From NCBI GenBank assembly GCA_012656075.1, contig JAAKBF010000269.1, positions 1 through 64,000 of the forward strand: DNA of 64,000 nt. Reading direction: 5' to 3'. Positions 20,418 to 31,000 of the stretch are shown here, piece after piece. The notes below the pieces were generated by a model. That model ran no database searches and was not told the origin of the DNA. It was given only the letters and a program-made list of their open reading frames with translations. Origin of the DNA: Phytophthora hibernalis. Lineage: Eukaryota; Oomycota; Peronosporomycetes; Peronosporales; Peronosporaceae. The translations under genes were made by a program, and so were the position numbers. Each line of letters opens with the position of its first letter. The first letter of the stretch is position 1.

Positions 20418-21635
20418 CTAGCGTGTACGTGGTCGACGTAAGTTGAAATTTTGGATGTGGTCCCCGATGACTTGGCGCAGAATCCGTTCTCGTGCATCAC
20501 CATGAAGGTCAGTGTCTGCGTCTTCGATGCTGTTATCGGTTGGTTGGTACGCGCTTTCTGGCATGTTGTGGTACGCGGCAGACACCGCAGCTTGCCCCGT
20601 AGTCGCGTCTTTATCTTGAACTCTCTCATTAATACAAAAGTTATGCAACTTCATGCACGTCTTGATTACCTTGCTCACGTTCAAGAAGTCGACAACCAAT
20701 GGCCTTTTGAAGATCTGCCATTTATTCACGAGCAGGCCGAACAACATTTCAATTCGTATACGAAGCTGACTGAGATAGAAGTTGAAGTCGGAGTGCTTCT
20801 TCGCCTTCAACTCCAGCTTGTTGTACGGGACCAGCAAAGAGTCTGACAAAGGGTATGGATTGTCGCCAATACAGTAAAACCCAGGGGGCAGCGCCATGAT
20901 ATCATCACTCAACGACCACTTCTTGAATGCTATCGAGTCTCCGACCTTGCCCGGTAAGTCGAAGCAGTACCCCGTAAAACGACACAGTGAGTCACAGATT
21001 GCCTGGACATTTAGTCCATACATCTGGTAGTGACCAGAAAAAAGGCAGCGACGTCAGGTGCCTCCTCTTTGCTCGGTGCCCGAATTTGGCAAAGCCATCC
21101 ATCCAAACATCCGACACAACCAGTCATTATGCCGTCCTTGCTGATCATCGTGAAGTCATCTACAAGCATCTGCATTCGGGATGGAGACGCTGTTGGTGCA
21201 TGTATTCGAAGGTCCTCACACTCACATAGCGCATTCATCACGGCCTTCGTGACGTCGTAGAAATCCGAAGGCGATACACCACCAAGACACCGTGTCGTGT
21301 GGTAGTTGCTCCCTGCGAGTCATCTGCATCATATTCTCTGGTGTGATGGGGTCAGCTCCCGTTCGACGCTCCGGTTGCACTTCATCGCAAAGGAGCGCCG
21401 GTCTCACCAGCAGCAGAAGCTTCTCAAATGACTTAACTTCCATGCGATAACACCGCGTGAACTGTCCCTCGAGAAGTAGTGTTTGCTTGTGGACGTTCCA
21501 AGCCAAGCGTTTGCGTCGCACACAGCCTGACACCTCACCCGGTAGACACGCAGCAACCGTCGCGATGGCCGCCAACAGCTTGCGACGCCGTTTGCGTATG
21601 CGGGAAACCTTCTTCATCCACGGCAGTAGCTCCAT
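20418..21635 (-). pseudogene. Harbinger 2 DDE transposase
   Basis: Starts MELLPWMKKVSRIRKRRRK. RMEVKSFEKLLLLVRPALL and TGADPITPENMMQMT follow, then in a shifted frame GCVGCLDGWLCQIRAPSKEE with the first catalytic Asp, then in a third frame YGLNVQAICDSLCRF, GFYCIGDNPYPLSD with the second Asp, and LSQLRIRIEMLFGLLVNKW with the Glu. The end is Arg-rich. All DDE_Tnp_4 landmarks are present, so only two frame breaks (about 21325 and 21025) stand between this copy and an open gene. Confidence 0.8.
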
Positions 21636-21810
21636 CGCGCTGGTGTCTGCTTTCTGTTGTGTGCTTTTGCTGGGGCGACCCCGCGATCCCGCTTGACTCG
21701 CGATCCCAACTTCGGTCCGCGTTGATTACAAATCGCACAAACATCCCCACCCCTTTCGTTTTCTCCGCGAATCAGAGCTCGAGTTTCAGATCGCGACCTC
21801 GGTTCGGAAC

Positions 21811-22133
21811 GGCCCTTAGGCTTTTAGGTGGCAGTTTTGCCTTGCGGACGGTAGCCATAGGCTACATGTAGCTCCGCATTTCAACGCGCTCCATTCGCGC
21901 CGCATATGTTTCGTACCTAGTTGAGGTGGACGTTACAGGTGGCATCCAAGTAATTTATCATGTTCAGCGGGTATTCTTTTTAATAAAGGTAACTTCTATC
22001 GATCCTCTATAAATGGATATTTTTGATACCACATAAACTAATGGTACCAGGTTATAATACTCTGGATCCCTTCTTACTACGAATCTTAGCTCTGAAAATA
22101 AAATTCAGAGAATAAAACAGGTTTTTGGTGGCC
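21811..22133 (+). promoter_or_regulatory. upstream region of CTF18 gene
   Basis: About 320 bp between the Harbinger right end and the CTF18 start. It is AT-rich from 21960 on. No coding frame is visible and no promoter motif is certain; the transcription start is presumably here. Confidence 0.35.
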
Positions 22134-25012
22134 ATGACGGACGCAGACATCTACGCGTATGAGCAGGAGATCGATGATGTGGACGAGTGGGAGGTCATGC
22201 ACGCACACGAGATGGAGGCTGCGGATGAGGAGATGCATCCTCTGGAGGTCTTCGAGCAGCATCAGGCGCACGAGAGTCAACAGCAGCAGCCTGCTGCCCC
22301 AGCAACGGCCTCTCAGCAGCCTTCGGGCGGAGACGATGCAACTGAGATAGCCGACGGCGGTCTGGAAAAGGCGCAGAGTCGATTGGACCGAGTGCTTGCT
22401 CGATGCGCGACGCTATTGGGCGAAGACAGCGAAGCAGACGACGTCGCGATGCGGAACGTCGAGCCGCGACTTGAGCACGTTGCGCGCAAGGAGAAGCAGG
22501 CAGCTGCATCGACGACGGATACTACTACAGCCGAGTATCTCTATAGTCGTCCGCCTATTGACGTGGACTCGCTGCCAATCGTACTGAACGATGGCAAGCG
22601 GATGTTCCTGCGCAAGAAACGACAGAGCTCCAAGCAGAGCACGTCCAGGTCGGTTCGCAGTACCGCGTCGTCGCTCGTCCCCATTAAGGAAATGATGGAG
22701 GCAATTGAGCGGGTAGGTTGCTGCTGGTAGTATTGGATCGATGTATCTTACGAGAGAGCTTTGCGTTTGTGCAGATGGAAATCGAGGAAGCAGCTTCGAA
22801 AGAGGACGAATCCATGCTACCGGAGCTTGAACCGCCCAGCAAAGAATCACCCTCCATGGTAAACGCAGTGTTGTGGCTTGACAAATACAGACCGCAGAGT
22901 TTTCTGGACCTACTGAGTGACGAGCGAACGAACCGCGAAGTACTCGGTTGGATCAAGTCGTGGGATCGATTCGTGTTCCCACAGAAGAAGCGCCCCAGCA
23001 GCACGCATCCTGTTTCCCTGCTAAGACGAACACGTTTGGTAGTAAGTCTCCATGGAACCACGGGCCTTCGAATAACCAAGGGGGTAATAACGCGGAGGGC
23101 GAAGGCGAGGAAGACAAACGGCCTTTCAACAAGATTATCCTGATTTGTGGTCCACCTGGAGCAGGTAAGACCACATTGGCCAACATCGTAGCGCGCCACG
23201 CAGGATACAACCCTATTGAGGTGAATGCTAGTGATGACCGCACAGCCTCGGTCCTACGCAACAAGATCATTAGCGCAATGGAGATGCAGTCCATCTGGGG
23301 TGAGCGAAAACCGAACTGCATCATTCTTGACGAAATTGACGGCGCGATGAATGGCTCGGATGGAAAATCGGCTATTGAGGTCATTCAAGAAATTGCAAAC
23401 GTGCCTCTGCAAAAGAAAAAACAGGAGCGAAAACAGCAGTCAAGAATCGCCACCCGCTGACTCGTCCACTTATTTGCATCTGCAATGACTTGTACGCATC
23501 TGTGTTACGCCCACTGCGTCAGATGGCCAAGGTTTTTATGTTGGACACGCCCCACCAGCAACGCCTTGTCACCCGCCTGAAGTATATTTGTCGTAATGAA
23601 GGCATCAAAGCTTCGACTGGTGCGCTAGCAGCTCTTTGTTCCAGTGCTGACAACGACGTCCGCTACTGCTTGAACACGCTGCAGTTCCAAACCACCCAGT
23701 CGCGTGGAGCTGCAAAAGCAAAAGTGACTTTAACTACCGGACTGGTTGCTCGTAAAGACCACGCCCACGGCATGTTTGAGGCCCTGGATCTCGTATTTTA
23801 CGAGTCTCACTCAAAATCGGCCAAGGGACAAGTTTCTGTTGCTGAGAAGATCGATGAAGCTGTTGCGTCGCTGGGAAACGTTCCTCTGCTGATAAATGGT
23901 TTGGACGAGAACGTACCAAAACTGATCTTTAATGATCCAACCATGAACAAGGTGTGCGATGTGTTCGAGTGGCTTGGGCTTGCAGACGAATGGGAACATC
24001 GTGCTCGCTCTGAGCAGCAGTTTGTTTTCCTAGCATATATTCCTTTCGCTGCAATTGCCACGCACGCGTCGTGCTGTACGAGTTCTAGGCGTCGTGTGGC
24101 GTATCCTCGAGCGCAATTTGAAGCTCAAAAGCGACGTGATCGGTCTGAAAATATCCTCGTGACACTGACCGAGAGTGCACAGTTGCAGCCAATCTTGCGA
24201 GTGAGCATCGACGTGCTTATTGTGGACGTAGTGCCGTGGCTTGTTGCGAATCTGTCGCCGAGCATTCGTCGCATCAACCCGTCATTACAGACCACAGAAG
24301 AGAAAGTGATGATTGAGCGGCTAATTCACCTCATGGCATCGCTGGGACTCTCGTTCCGGCACAAGTACTTGCCCGACGGCAGCGAAGATTACGCGCTGGA
24401 GCCGTACGTTCCTATCGGCTGGTATTCTAGTTCACGTTTTGACCTTTCTCATCTCTCGTTTCCTGTTGTGTTGTCTGTACAGGGCACTGAACGAACTCGT
24501 GGAGTTCCAAAGCAATAAAGACGGCACAGCGAACCAATCCATGCTTCCGCTGGCTGTACGAAAAATGATTGCCCGCGAAGTCGAGCTAGAACAGATGCGT
24601 CGGAATGAAAACTCGACACCGTCAAAGAAGCAGAACGGCAGCAGCAGCAAGGTGGTGTCTGTCGAAACATCAAGGGAGGTTACTATAGAAGAAAAAGCTG
24701 CAAAAGTTTCCTACGTTCTCCCTGAGCTCAACGGTACTTTCCAGAATTCCAGGTGAATAGTATGTTTTGCTCACATTGTCATGCTGTATTGCAGATGTGG
24801 AGTTGGCGAGGAAGGACGAGGCCCTGCGCAAGCGCAACCCGTTCGCCTTCGCGCACCGGGAGGCCAAACGAAAGCACGACGACGAGTTGAACGAAAAATT
24901 CAAGCGACAACGCACCAACGAGGCCCGTGCGCACTCCATGGTGCGCTACAAGTTCAACGAGGGCTACACGTGCGGCATCAAGACAGCCGTGTACGTTCGT
25001 GATTTATTATGA
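22134..25012 (+). CDS. CTF18: CTF18-type clamp loader subunit
   Basis: An AAA+ ATPase that pairs with RFC2-5 to load PCNA for sister-chromatid cohesion (family knowledge). The acidic N-terminus MTDADIYAYEQEIDDVDEWE leads to LWLDKYRPQSFLDLLSDERT (RFC box), Walker A GPPGAGKTT near 23149, Walker B ILDEID near 23325, PLICICNDLYA (sensor region) and DVRYCLNTLQF. The C-terminus has RNPFAFAHREAKRK and FNEGYTCGIKTAV. The likely introns are 22713-22774, 24422-24482 and, less surely, 24753-24794 (only 42 bp). Two one-base losses break the frame: a C run at 22993-22996 and an A run at 23416-23421. Product is about 900 residues. The start at 22134 is the first ATG; an upstream TTG is in frame. The tail is convergent with SRP9. 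Confidence 0.85.
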
Positions 25013-25072
25013 AATCACTGACTAACTGGCTGCACTGGAATGGAAGCAAAATACACATTCCTCGTCCGTGTC

Positions 25073-25471
25073 TTACTTCTTAATAGCAGTCTTCTTTTTC
25101 TTCTTGGGCTTCTTCTTCTTGCCGGCTTGACCCGCCGGTGGATCCACTGCTTTCGGTGAGAGCGGCGTGGCCGGAACCTTCATAGTCCCCAGCACCTCCT
25201 GCATCACGAAGCGCAGCAGCCTCGTCACTCGGGCCAGGTTGATCGTATCCGTCGTGGCGTACTTGACCGCCTCAGCACGCCCGCCGGCGGTGCGAGAGGA
25301 CGCGGGCGTGGGCTTGGCTGGCTGATGCGCCACGCGAGCCACCACCTTCACGGCTTTTCCTTTCGTCACACGCGTCTTGAGAAAGAAGCGCGAGTTGAGC
25401 GGATCCCCCACGAACGCCAGCTTGGTCTTCTCCTCGAAGCGCTCCCAGCTCACGTTGCCATTGCCCGCCAT
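25073..25471 (-). CDS. SRP9: SRP9-like signal recognition particle protein
   Basis: A 132-residue open frame without introns. The N-terminal part has the SRP9 pattern: VSWERFEEKTKLAFVGDPLN, SRFFLKTRV, GKAVKVVARV, then YATTDTINLARVTRLLRFVM. SRP9 pairs with SRP14 on the Alu domain of the SRP RNA and takes part in elongation arrest. A Pro/Ala/Arg insertion (about residues 50-68) and a Lys-rich tail (GKKKKPKKKKKTAIKK) make it longer than the usual 86-110 residues; a basic tail fits RNA binding. The stop lies 60 bp from the CTF18 stop on the other strand. The assignment rests on a short pattern, and other small basic proteins cannot be excluded. Confidence 0.65.
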   Translation of the reverse strand: MAGNGNVSWERFEEKTKLAFVGDPLNSRFFLKTRVTKGKAVKVVARVAHQPAKPTPASSRTAGGRAEAVKYATTDTINLARVTRLLRFVMQEVLGTMKVPATPLSPKAVDPPAGQAGKKKKPKKKKKTAIKK

Positions 25472-25587
25472 CTTCGCCTTGATATCTTCTTACTGAAACG
25501 TTCCAGCTTGTGATTGGCGGATATTTCGGGCAGTTATTTTTAGAATAATAACTTCAACTTTACTACTACATATTTTAATACTGGTAC
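25472..25587. promoter_or_regulatory. divergent promoter region
   Basis: About 116 bp separate the SRP9-like start (minus strand) from the first ATG of the next gene (plus strand), so both promoters must share or overlap this AT-rich stretch. No specific motif is assigned. Confidence 0.4.
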
Positions 25588-27766
25588 ATGCACACTGACG
25601 GAGAGACGATGGACGCGCCAGAACAAGGTGAAAGCGTTGGATCCTGTGCGTCCTGTATTGCGCCGAACTCATTATGGGCGGTCCGTTTGGTTATAAGCAG
25701 GGACGTACGACGAAGTGTCGGCGCTCAAGCAGTTCCTGCAGGTCTGTAGTGGACTCGAACTGCTGGTGTCTTCTGCAATCATCTGACGTTTGCTAGTATA
25801 GGAAATGTTGCTAGCAGATCAGGAAAGAGACTGAGCCGTCGTTGCCGGCACCAGGGAAGGGCGTGATTCGGAACGATCGCCTGCTAGAGTTGATGGGGGC
25901 CCACGTCAGAAGCAATCTCCAGTTCCGGGTTCTCGGCGTACGCTCTGGAGGATGAACGTCCTGCTGCAGTGGCGCCACTGCAGATAATATCACCATGGTT
26001 GGACCAGCTGCAGCAACAATATCGTAGTTCCAAGTACTTGGAGCTTCAGGTTGCGATAAATTACGAAGATTGCGCTGATACAGATGAGGAGTTGTTGAGT
26101 GCAATGCAGCTCGTGGATGAACACAGCCATCGACAAGAGTCGTTCTTCAGACCACGAATCAACAAAACATCGGCGGAGCTGCTCAGGAGAAGTGCGACCT
26201 TCGAGCCCGACTTCCAACTTCGCATGAAACAGTTCCTGCTGAAAACCCAGCAGAAGAAGGAGATAATACGCCAGTCGTTGGCAGTGAAGGAAGAACCGGA
26301 CGTGGCTTCGAAGCCGCGTATCAATCGGGTACAGTTTCAATTGGCCTGTTTTGAACATATCTGCTCCCTTTAACCTTTGTACTTCCAACAGAGGTCGAAG
26401 GGCATCCCGCGAAACGTGTCACACCTCCTAGCATGGAACTACGAGAAGGAGAGCAAGCTTGCACGCATGAGGGCGCCGAGACGGCTAAGCAAGATGCGAC
26501 TTGTGGGGAAGCCGTCAATCAGTAAGCACTCTGTGCTTCTGTTCTCTAAAAGGCAAGATGAAGTTGCACATTGCAAGGTGGAAGATCGACTTCATTTGCT
26601 TGGCCTCATTTATCAGTACCAGCAGGAGGAGCGAAAGCGTGCCGAAGAAAGACAAGCGAGCTCGAGCGTGCAGCCTCGATTGGCTCCGCATTCTGCGAAC
26701 GCTCTGCGTAGGAGGCGCTTTTCAGTGCATGAGCGCCTCTATCAGCTATCCAAGAGAAAGACCAACAATAATCGCGAGCATTGTGCAAGCAAAACGGCGA
26801 AGCGTGAGCGAAGGGCAAACAACGGGTGTATTACCGACACAGTGGACCGACTCCACGCCTTGGATAAGGAATTCAAGCACAAACACCTTCTTCTGAGCGA
26901 AGAGCGGAAGCAGCATTTCGAGGACTTGAGGGTGAGGTTGCGCCAGTATTACTAGGATCCACCGTTTCGTGTTGCTTAGCGATTATTCGTCTTGCTGTGC
27001 ACTAACAGATAGCACCGAAGATGAGTGCTCGAAGCCGCAAACTTGCAGCAAAAAGAAGAAAACCCCGGCGCCGAAAGCCCCTCCGATGCGGTTGCTGCGG
27101 AGGAAAGGAGGACAAGGAAGGGAAATGCGGCTGCACGATAGAGCCCCGAGTCAACTCCAAACACGCCGCTGACATCTACGAGCGACAGTTGCAGTGGAAA
27201 AATGCCAACGAGGCGAGGCATTCCCAGCAACGGCAGCTGAAAGAGACGCTGGCGCTGACCGAGTGCACTTTTCGGAACCCGTTCTATCAGAAGGCGTGGA
27301 ATTCGCTCGACGATCCAGTGAGAAGATCCACCGACGACGGTGGCAAAGATGCTGGCGATGCATTCATCAAGCGGTGCGCGCTTTGGACTGAGAAGCGCGA
27401 CCGCCAAGTGGCTCGCGCGAAGAAGGCGGTCCAGGAGCGGCAGCTGGAAGAGTGCACCTTCAAGCCTCGTATCACTGCGCGAACGCCAAAGTATCTGGCT
27501 ACAGCCCGCAAGAAGTCAAGCCAGCAGGACGAAACCTCCACGAGCAGCCCTGCGCTCTTTCTCGACTGCCCCGTTGCTTCTTGTTCGCCGGAGACATGCG
27601 AATTCCACTCGAAGGAGCTGCTGACCCAGTTGTACAGTGCGCTGGACCTGCAAGCGCTGACTGGGAGCTGTCACCGAAGAACTACTCGGTCGGCTCGGAA
27701 GACGAAGGCGCGCACGGCCTCCCCAAGTACACCTTCACGGACTTCGGCGAGTTTGCTGGCCGCTAG
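25588..27766 (+). CDS. uncharacterised coiled-coil gene with F/K-x-PRI motifs
   Basis: A multi-exon gene, structure partly uncertain. The 5' part (25588-25960) is broken by frame changes. From about 25960 the reading is good: PLQIISPWLDQLQQQYRSSK, SFFRPRINKTSAELLRR, intron at about 26329-26391, RSKGIPRNVSHLLAWNYEKE, then a Lys/Arg-rich coiled coil ending near 26930. A second intron (about 26933-27010) leads to a Cys-rich patch (CGCCGGKEDKEGKCGC), TECTFRNPFYQKAW and EECTFKPRITARTPKYLA. A G missing from GGG at 27663-27665 shifts the frame to the ending LPKYTFTDFGEFAGR. The repeated Phe/Lys-x-Pro-Arg-Ile and ECTF motifs occur in large coiled-coil proteins of protists, some ciliary (weak). Function unknown. 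Confidence 0.55.
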
Positions 27767-28072
27767 TGATACCATTACCGGTAATGATTGTAATCCGGAT
27801 AAGCTTATGGCACACACGTACATGTACGGTTCAGCCCTCCGGATAAAATGGCTTTGTCCAATCAATGTCGTTGCGTCTTTTCCACCAATGACAGCATCGT
27901 ACGAAACGCCCCCTTTCGCCCCAGTCACTTGCGAACTCTTCGCTTGGTGGTGAAGGCGCTAGCAACTTGAGAGTGTAGGTCAGGGAAACTTTCCTCCTCC
28001 TCCTGCTTCCCCCGCCCACGAGGCGCCGCAGCAGCAGAGCGAGCAGCCAGCCGGTGGACCTTTGAACCAGCC
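27767..28072 (+). promoter_or_regulatory. upstream region of RPB1
   Basis: About 300 bp with a pyrimidine-rich stretch (CTTTCCTCCTCCTCCTGCTT, 27988-28007) shortly before the RPB1 start, a feature often seen at oomycete and fungal start sites. No TATA box is clear. Confidence 0.35.
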
Positions 28073-31000
28073 ATGTCGTCCACGCAGTTCTCGTACTCGA
28101 GCGCGCGCCTGCGCCGCGTCAAGTTCCTGCAGTTTGGCGTGTTCAGCCCCGAGGAGATCCGCGCCATGTCTGTGACCAAGCAGACGAAGGTCAATGACCG
28201 CATCATCCCGGACGGCATCTCGCGCCCAGAAACGTACTTAAACGGACACCCCGTCATCGGCGGCATCGGCGACCCGCGCATGGGCACGTGCGACTTCCGC
28301 GCGCGCTGTAAAACCTGCGACTGTACGTGGATCTTGCCCCCTACCAGAGCCAAGATGGAGGGACCGTTTGTTTGTCATATCCATCTCTATATAAGGGACA
28401 CATGAGACCTTCTGTTACTCAGTGCTAATGCCCTTGTGCTCTCTTGTCTGCAGGCACATACAGCGGCAGCGGCGGCAAAGTGAACGACTGCCCCGGCCAC
28501 TTTGGCCACATTGAGCTGGCTCGGCCCATGTACCACATGGGCTTCATCAGGAGGTACTGAAGATCCTGCGGTCCGTGTGCTTCCACTGCTCCAAAGTGCT
28601 GAGCGACGAGCGCGACCACCGCTTCCGCTCTGCCATGAAGATCAAGAACGGCAAGCGCCGGCTCAAGGCCGTGTACGAGATCTGCAGCAACAAGAGCATG
28701 TGCGAGTATGGCGAAGAGGCCGACATGGAGAAAATGCGCGAGGACCTGAACATCGGTCTGCAGGGCGGACTAGATGACAAGTCCAAACCCAAGGAGGGCG
28801 GCCACGGCGGCTGTGGTGGGCTCCAGCCCAAGTACCGCAAGCAGGGCATCAAACTACTGGTGGAGTTCCCCGAGCAGATGGAGGACGTGCCTGGCTCTGG
28901 CGATCGCAAGCAGAACTTGCCGGCAGCGAAAGTGTTGTCGATCTTTAAGAATATCTCGGACGAGGACTGCTTTGCCCTGGGTCTGAACCCGCGCTGGGCT
29001 CGTCCTGATTGGCTTGTGATGACGTTGATGCCGGTGCCACCTCCGCACGTCCGTCCTTCTGTCGCTATTGACGGTATGGCGCGTGGTGAAGATGATCTGA
29101 CGCACAACCTGGCGTCAATTGTGAAGGCCAACTTGGCCCTGCTCAACTGTGTGCGCAAGGGTGAACCGTCACACATTATTGAGCAGTTTGAGCAACTGCT
29201 GCAGTTCCACTTGGCAACTTTTCTCAACAATGAACAGCCTGGTCTCCCACAAGCCCAGCAACGGTCAGGAAAGCCGCTGAAGACGCTAAGACAGCGTTTG
29301 CGAGGCAAAGAGGGCCGTATTCGTGGTAACCTGATGGGTAAGCGTGTGGATTTCTCGGCACGTACTGTCATTACTGCTGACCCGAACATCGAAATTGATC
29401 AAGTTGGTGTCCCGCGGTCGATCGCTATGAACCTTACCGTCCCGGAACGAGTCACACCGTTCAACATGAACTACATGCACCAGCTGATCGCTAATGGCCC
29501 GCTAGAGCACCCCGGTGCTAAGTACATTATCCGTGAAGATGGCAACCGTATCGATTTGCGATACATCAAAAACAAGTCGGACCTTGCACTGAAGTGTGGG
29601 TGGATCGTTGAGCGGCATCTGCGTGATGACGATTTGGTGCTTTTCAACCGTCAGCCTTCATTGCACAAGATGTCCATTATGTCCCACCGCGTGAAGGTGT
29701 TTGACTGGTCGACGTTCCGTCTGAATCTGTCTGTTACATCCCCATACAACGCTGATTTTGATGGTGATGAAATGAACTTGCACGTGCCACAATCCATGAC
29801 TGCTCGTGCTGACGCGCAGGAACTGATGATGGTGCACAAGGTGGTTATTACTCCGCAGAGCAACCGTCCCGTCATGGGTATCGTGCAAGATTCGTTGCTG
29901 GGAGCACAGAAGTTCACCAAGCGAGATATCTTCGTGAGCAAGGATTGGGTGATGAACCTGCTGATGTGGGTTTCGAATTGGGATGGCAAGGTGCCGACTC
30001 CGGCAATTCTGATGCCAAAAAAGGAGAACTGGGCAAATACACACCGATTTGGACGGGCAAGCAGCTCTTCTCCAAGATTATCCCGGCAATTAACTTCACT
30101 GGGTTTTCGTCCACACAAAAGCAGCGAGAAGTTCTCGGACCTGTCCCCTATCGATTCTCGCGTGATTATCCAGCAAGGTGAACTGCTGGCTGGTATCATT
30201 GACAAGAAGATCATTGGTTCCTCTGCAGGTGGTTTGATTCACATCACTATGCTTGAAAAGGGACCCGATGAAACCAAGCGCCTCCTTGGTGCAATCCAGC
30301 AGTTGGTGAACAACTGGTTGGTTGGTCGCAGTTTTACTGTGGGTGTGAGTGACACAATTGCTGATGTGTCTACCTTAAAGACTATTGTCGATATTATTAC
30401 TCAAGCAAAAGTGCAAGTGCATGATTTGGTGGTGCGTGGGCAGAAGGAAAGCTGGAAACCCAGCCCGGGCGAACCATGGTCGAGTCGTTTGAAGGTCTGG
30501 TCAATATTGTGCTTAACACAGCACGTGATCAGGCTGGTCGCGAGGCCCAAGGCAGTCTTGATGAAACAAACAACATTAAGGCTACGGTGACGTCCGGTTC
30601 CAAGGGTTCCTTCATTAATATTTCGCAGATCATTGCTTGTGTGGGTCAACAGAATGTCGAAGGTAAGCGTATCCCGTACGGTTTTAACCACCGCACGCTG
30701 CCGCACTACGGCAAGGATGACCTGGGCCCCGAGAGTCGTGGTTTCGTCGAAAACTCGTACCTAAAGGGTCTGACCCCACAGGAGTTCTTCTTCCACGCCA
30801 TGGGTGGTCGTGAAGGATTGATTGATACGGCTGTGAAGACAGCTGAAACTGGTTACATTCAACGGCGGCTTGTGAAGGCAATGGAGTCGGTTATGACGCG
30901 ATACGATGGTACGGTCCGAAACGCGCAGGGTGAGATTATCCAGTTCCTGTACGGCGAGGATGGTATGGATGCAGTTTGGGTCGAGAAGCAGCGGTTTGAG

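Larger units (their letters stand above)
19391..21810. mobile_element. PIF/Harbinger element 2
   Basis: Imperfect inverted ends are visible. The left end, 19391-19412, reads TTCCGAGCCAGATCG then CGATCTG; the right end, 21787-21810, reads on the minus strand TTCCGAACCGAGGTCG then CGATCTG. They enclose two convergent genes, an accessory protein on the plus strand (19472-20368) and a DDE transposase on the minus strand (21635-20418). The repeats may be subterminal, because the outer few bases do not match and a 3-bp target duplication is not clear. Confidence 0.65.

Noticed and set aside
23037..23060. an intron in CTF18 to explain the frame change near 23000
   Set aside because: Inserting one C at 22993-22996 gives continuous, sensible protein on both sides. 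No matching donor and acceptor pair is needed.
28547..29389. 280-codon minus-strand frame inside RPB1
   Set aside because: A shadow of strongly conserved RPB1 coding sequence on the other strand, with no recognisable domain.
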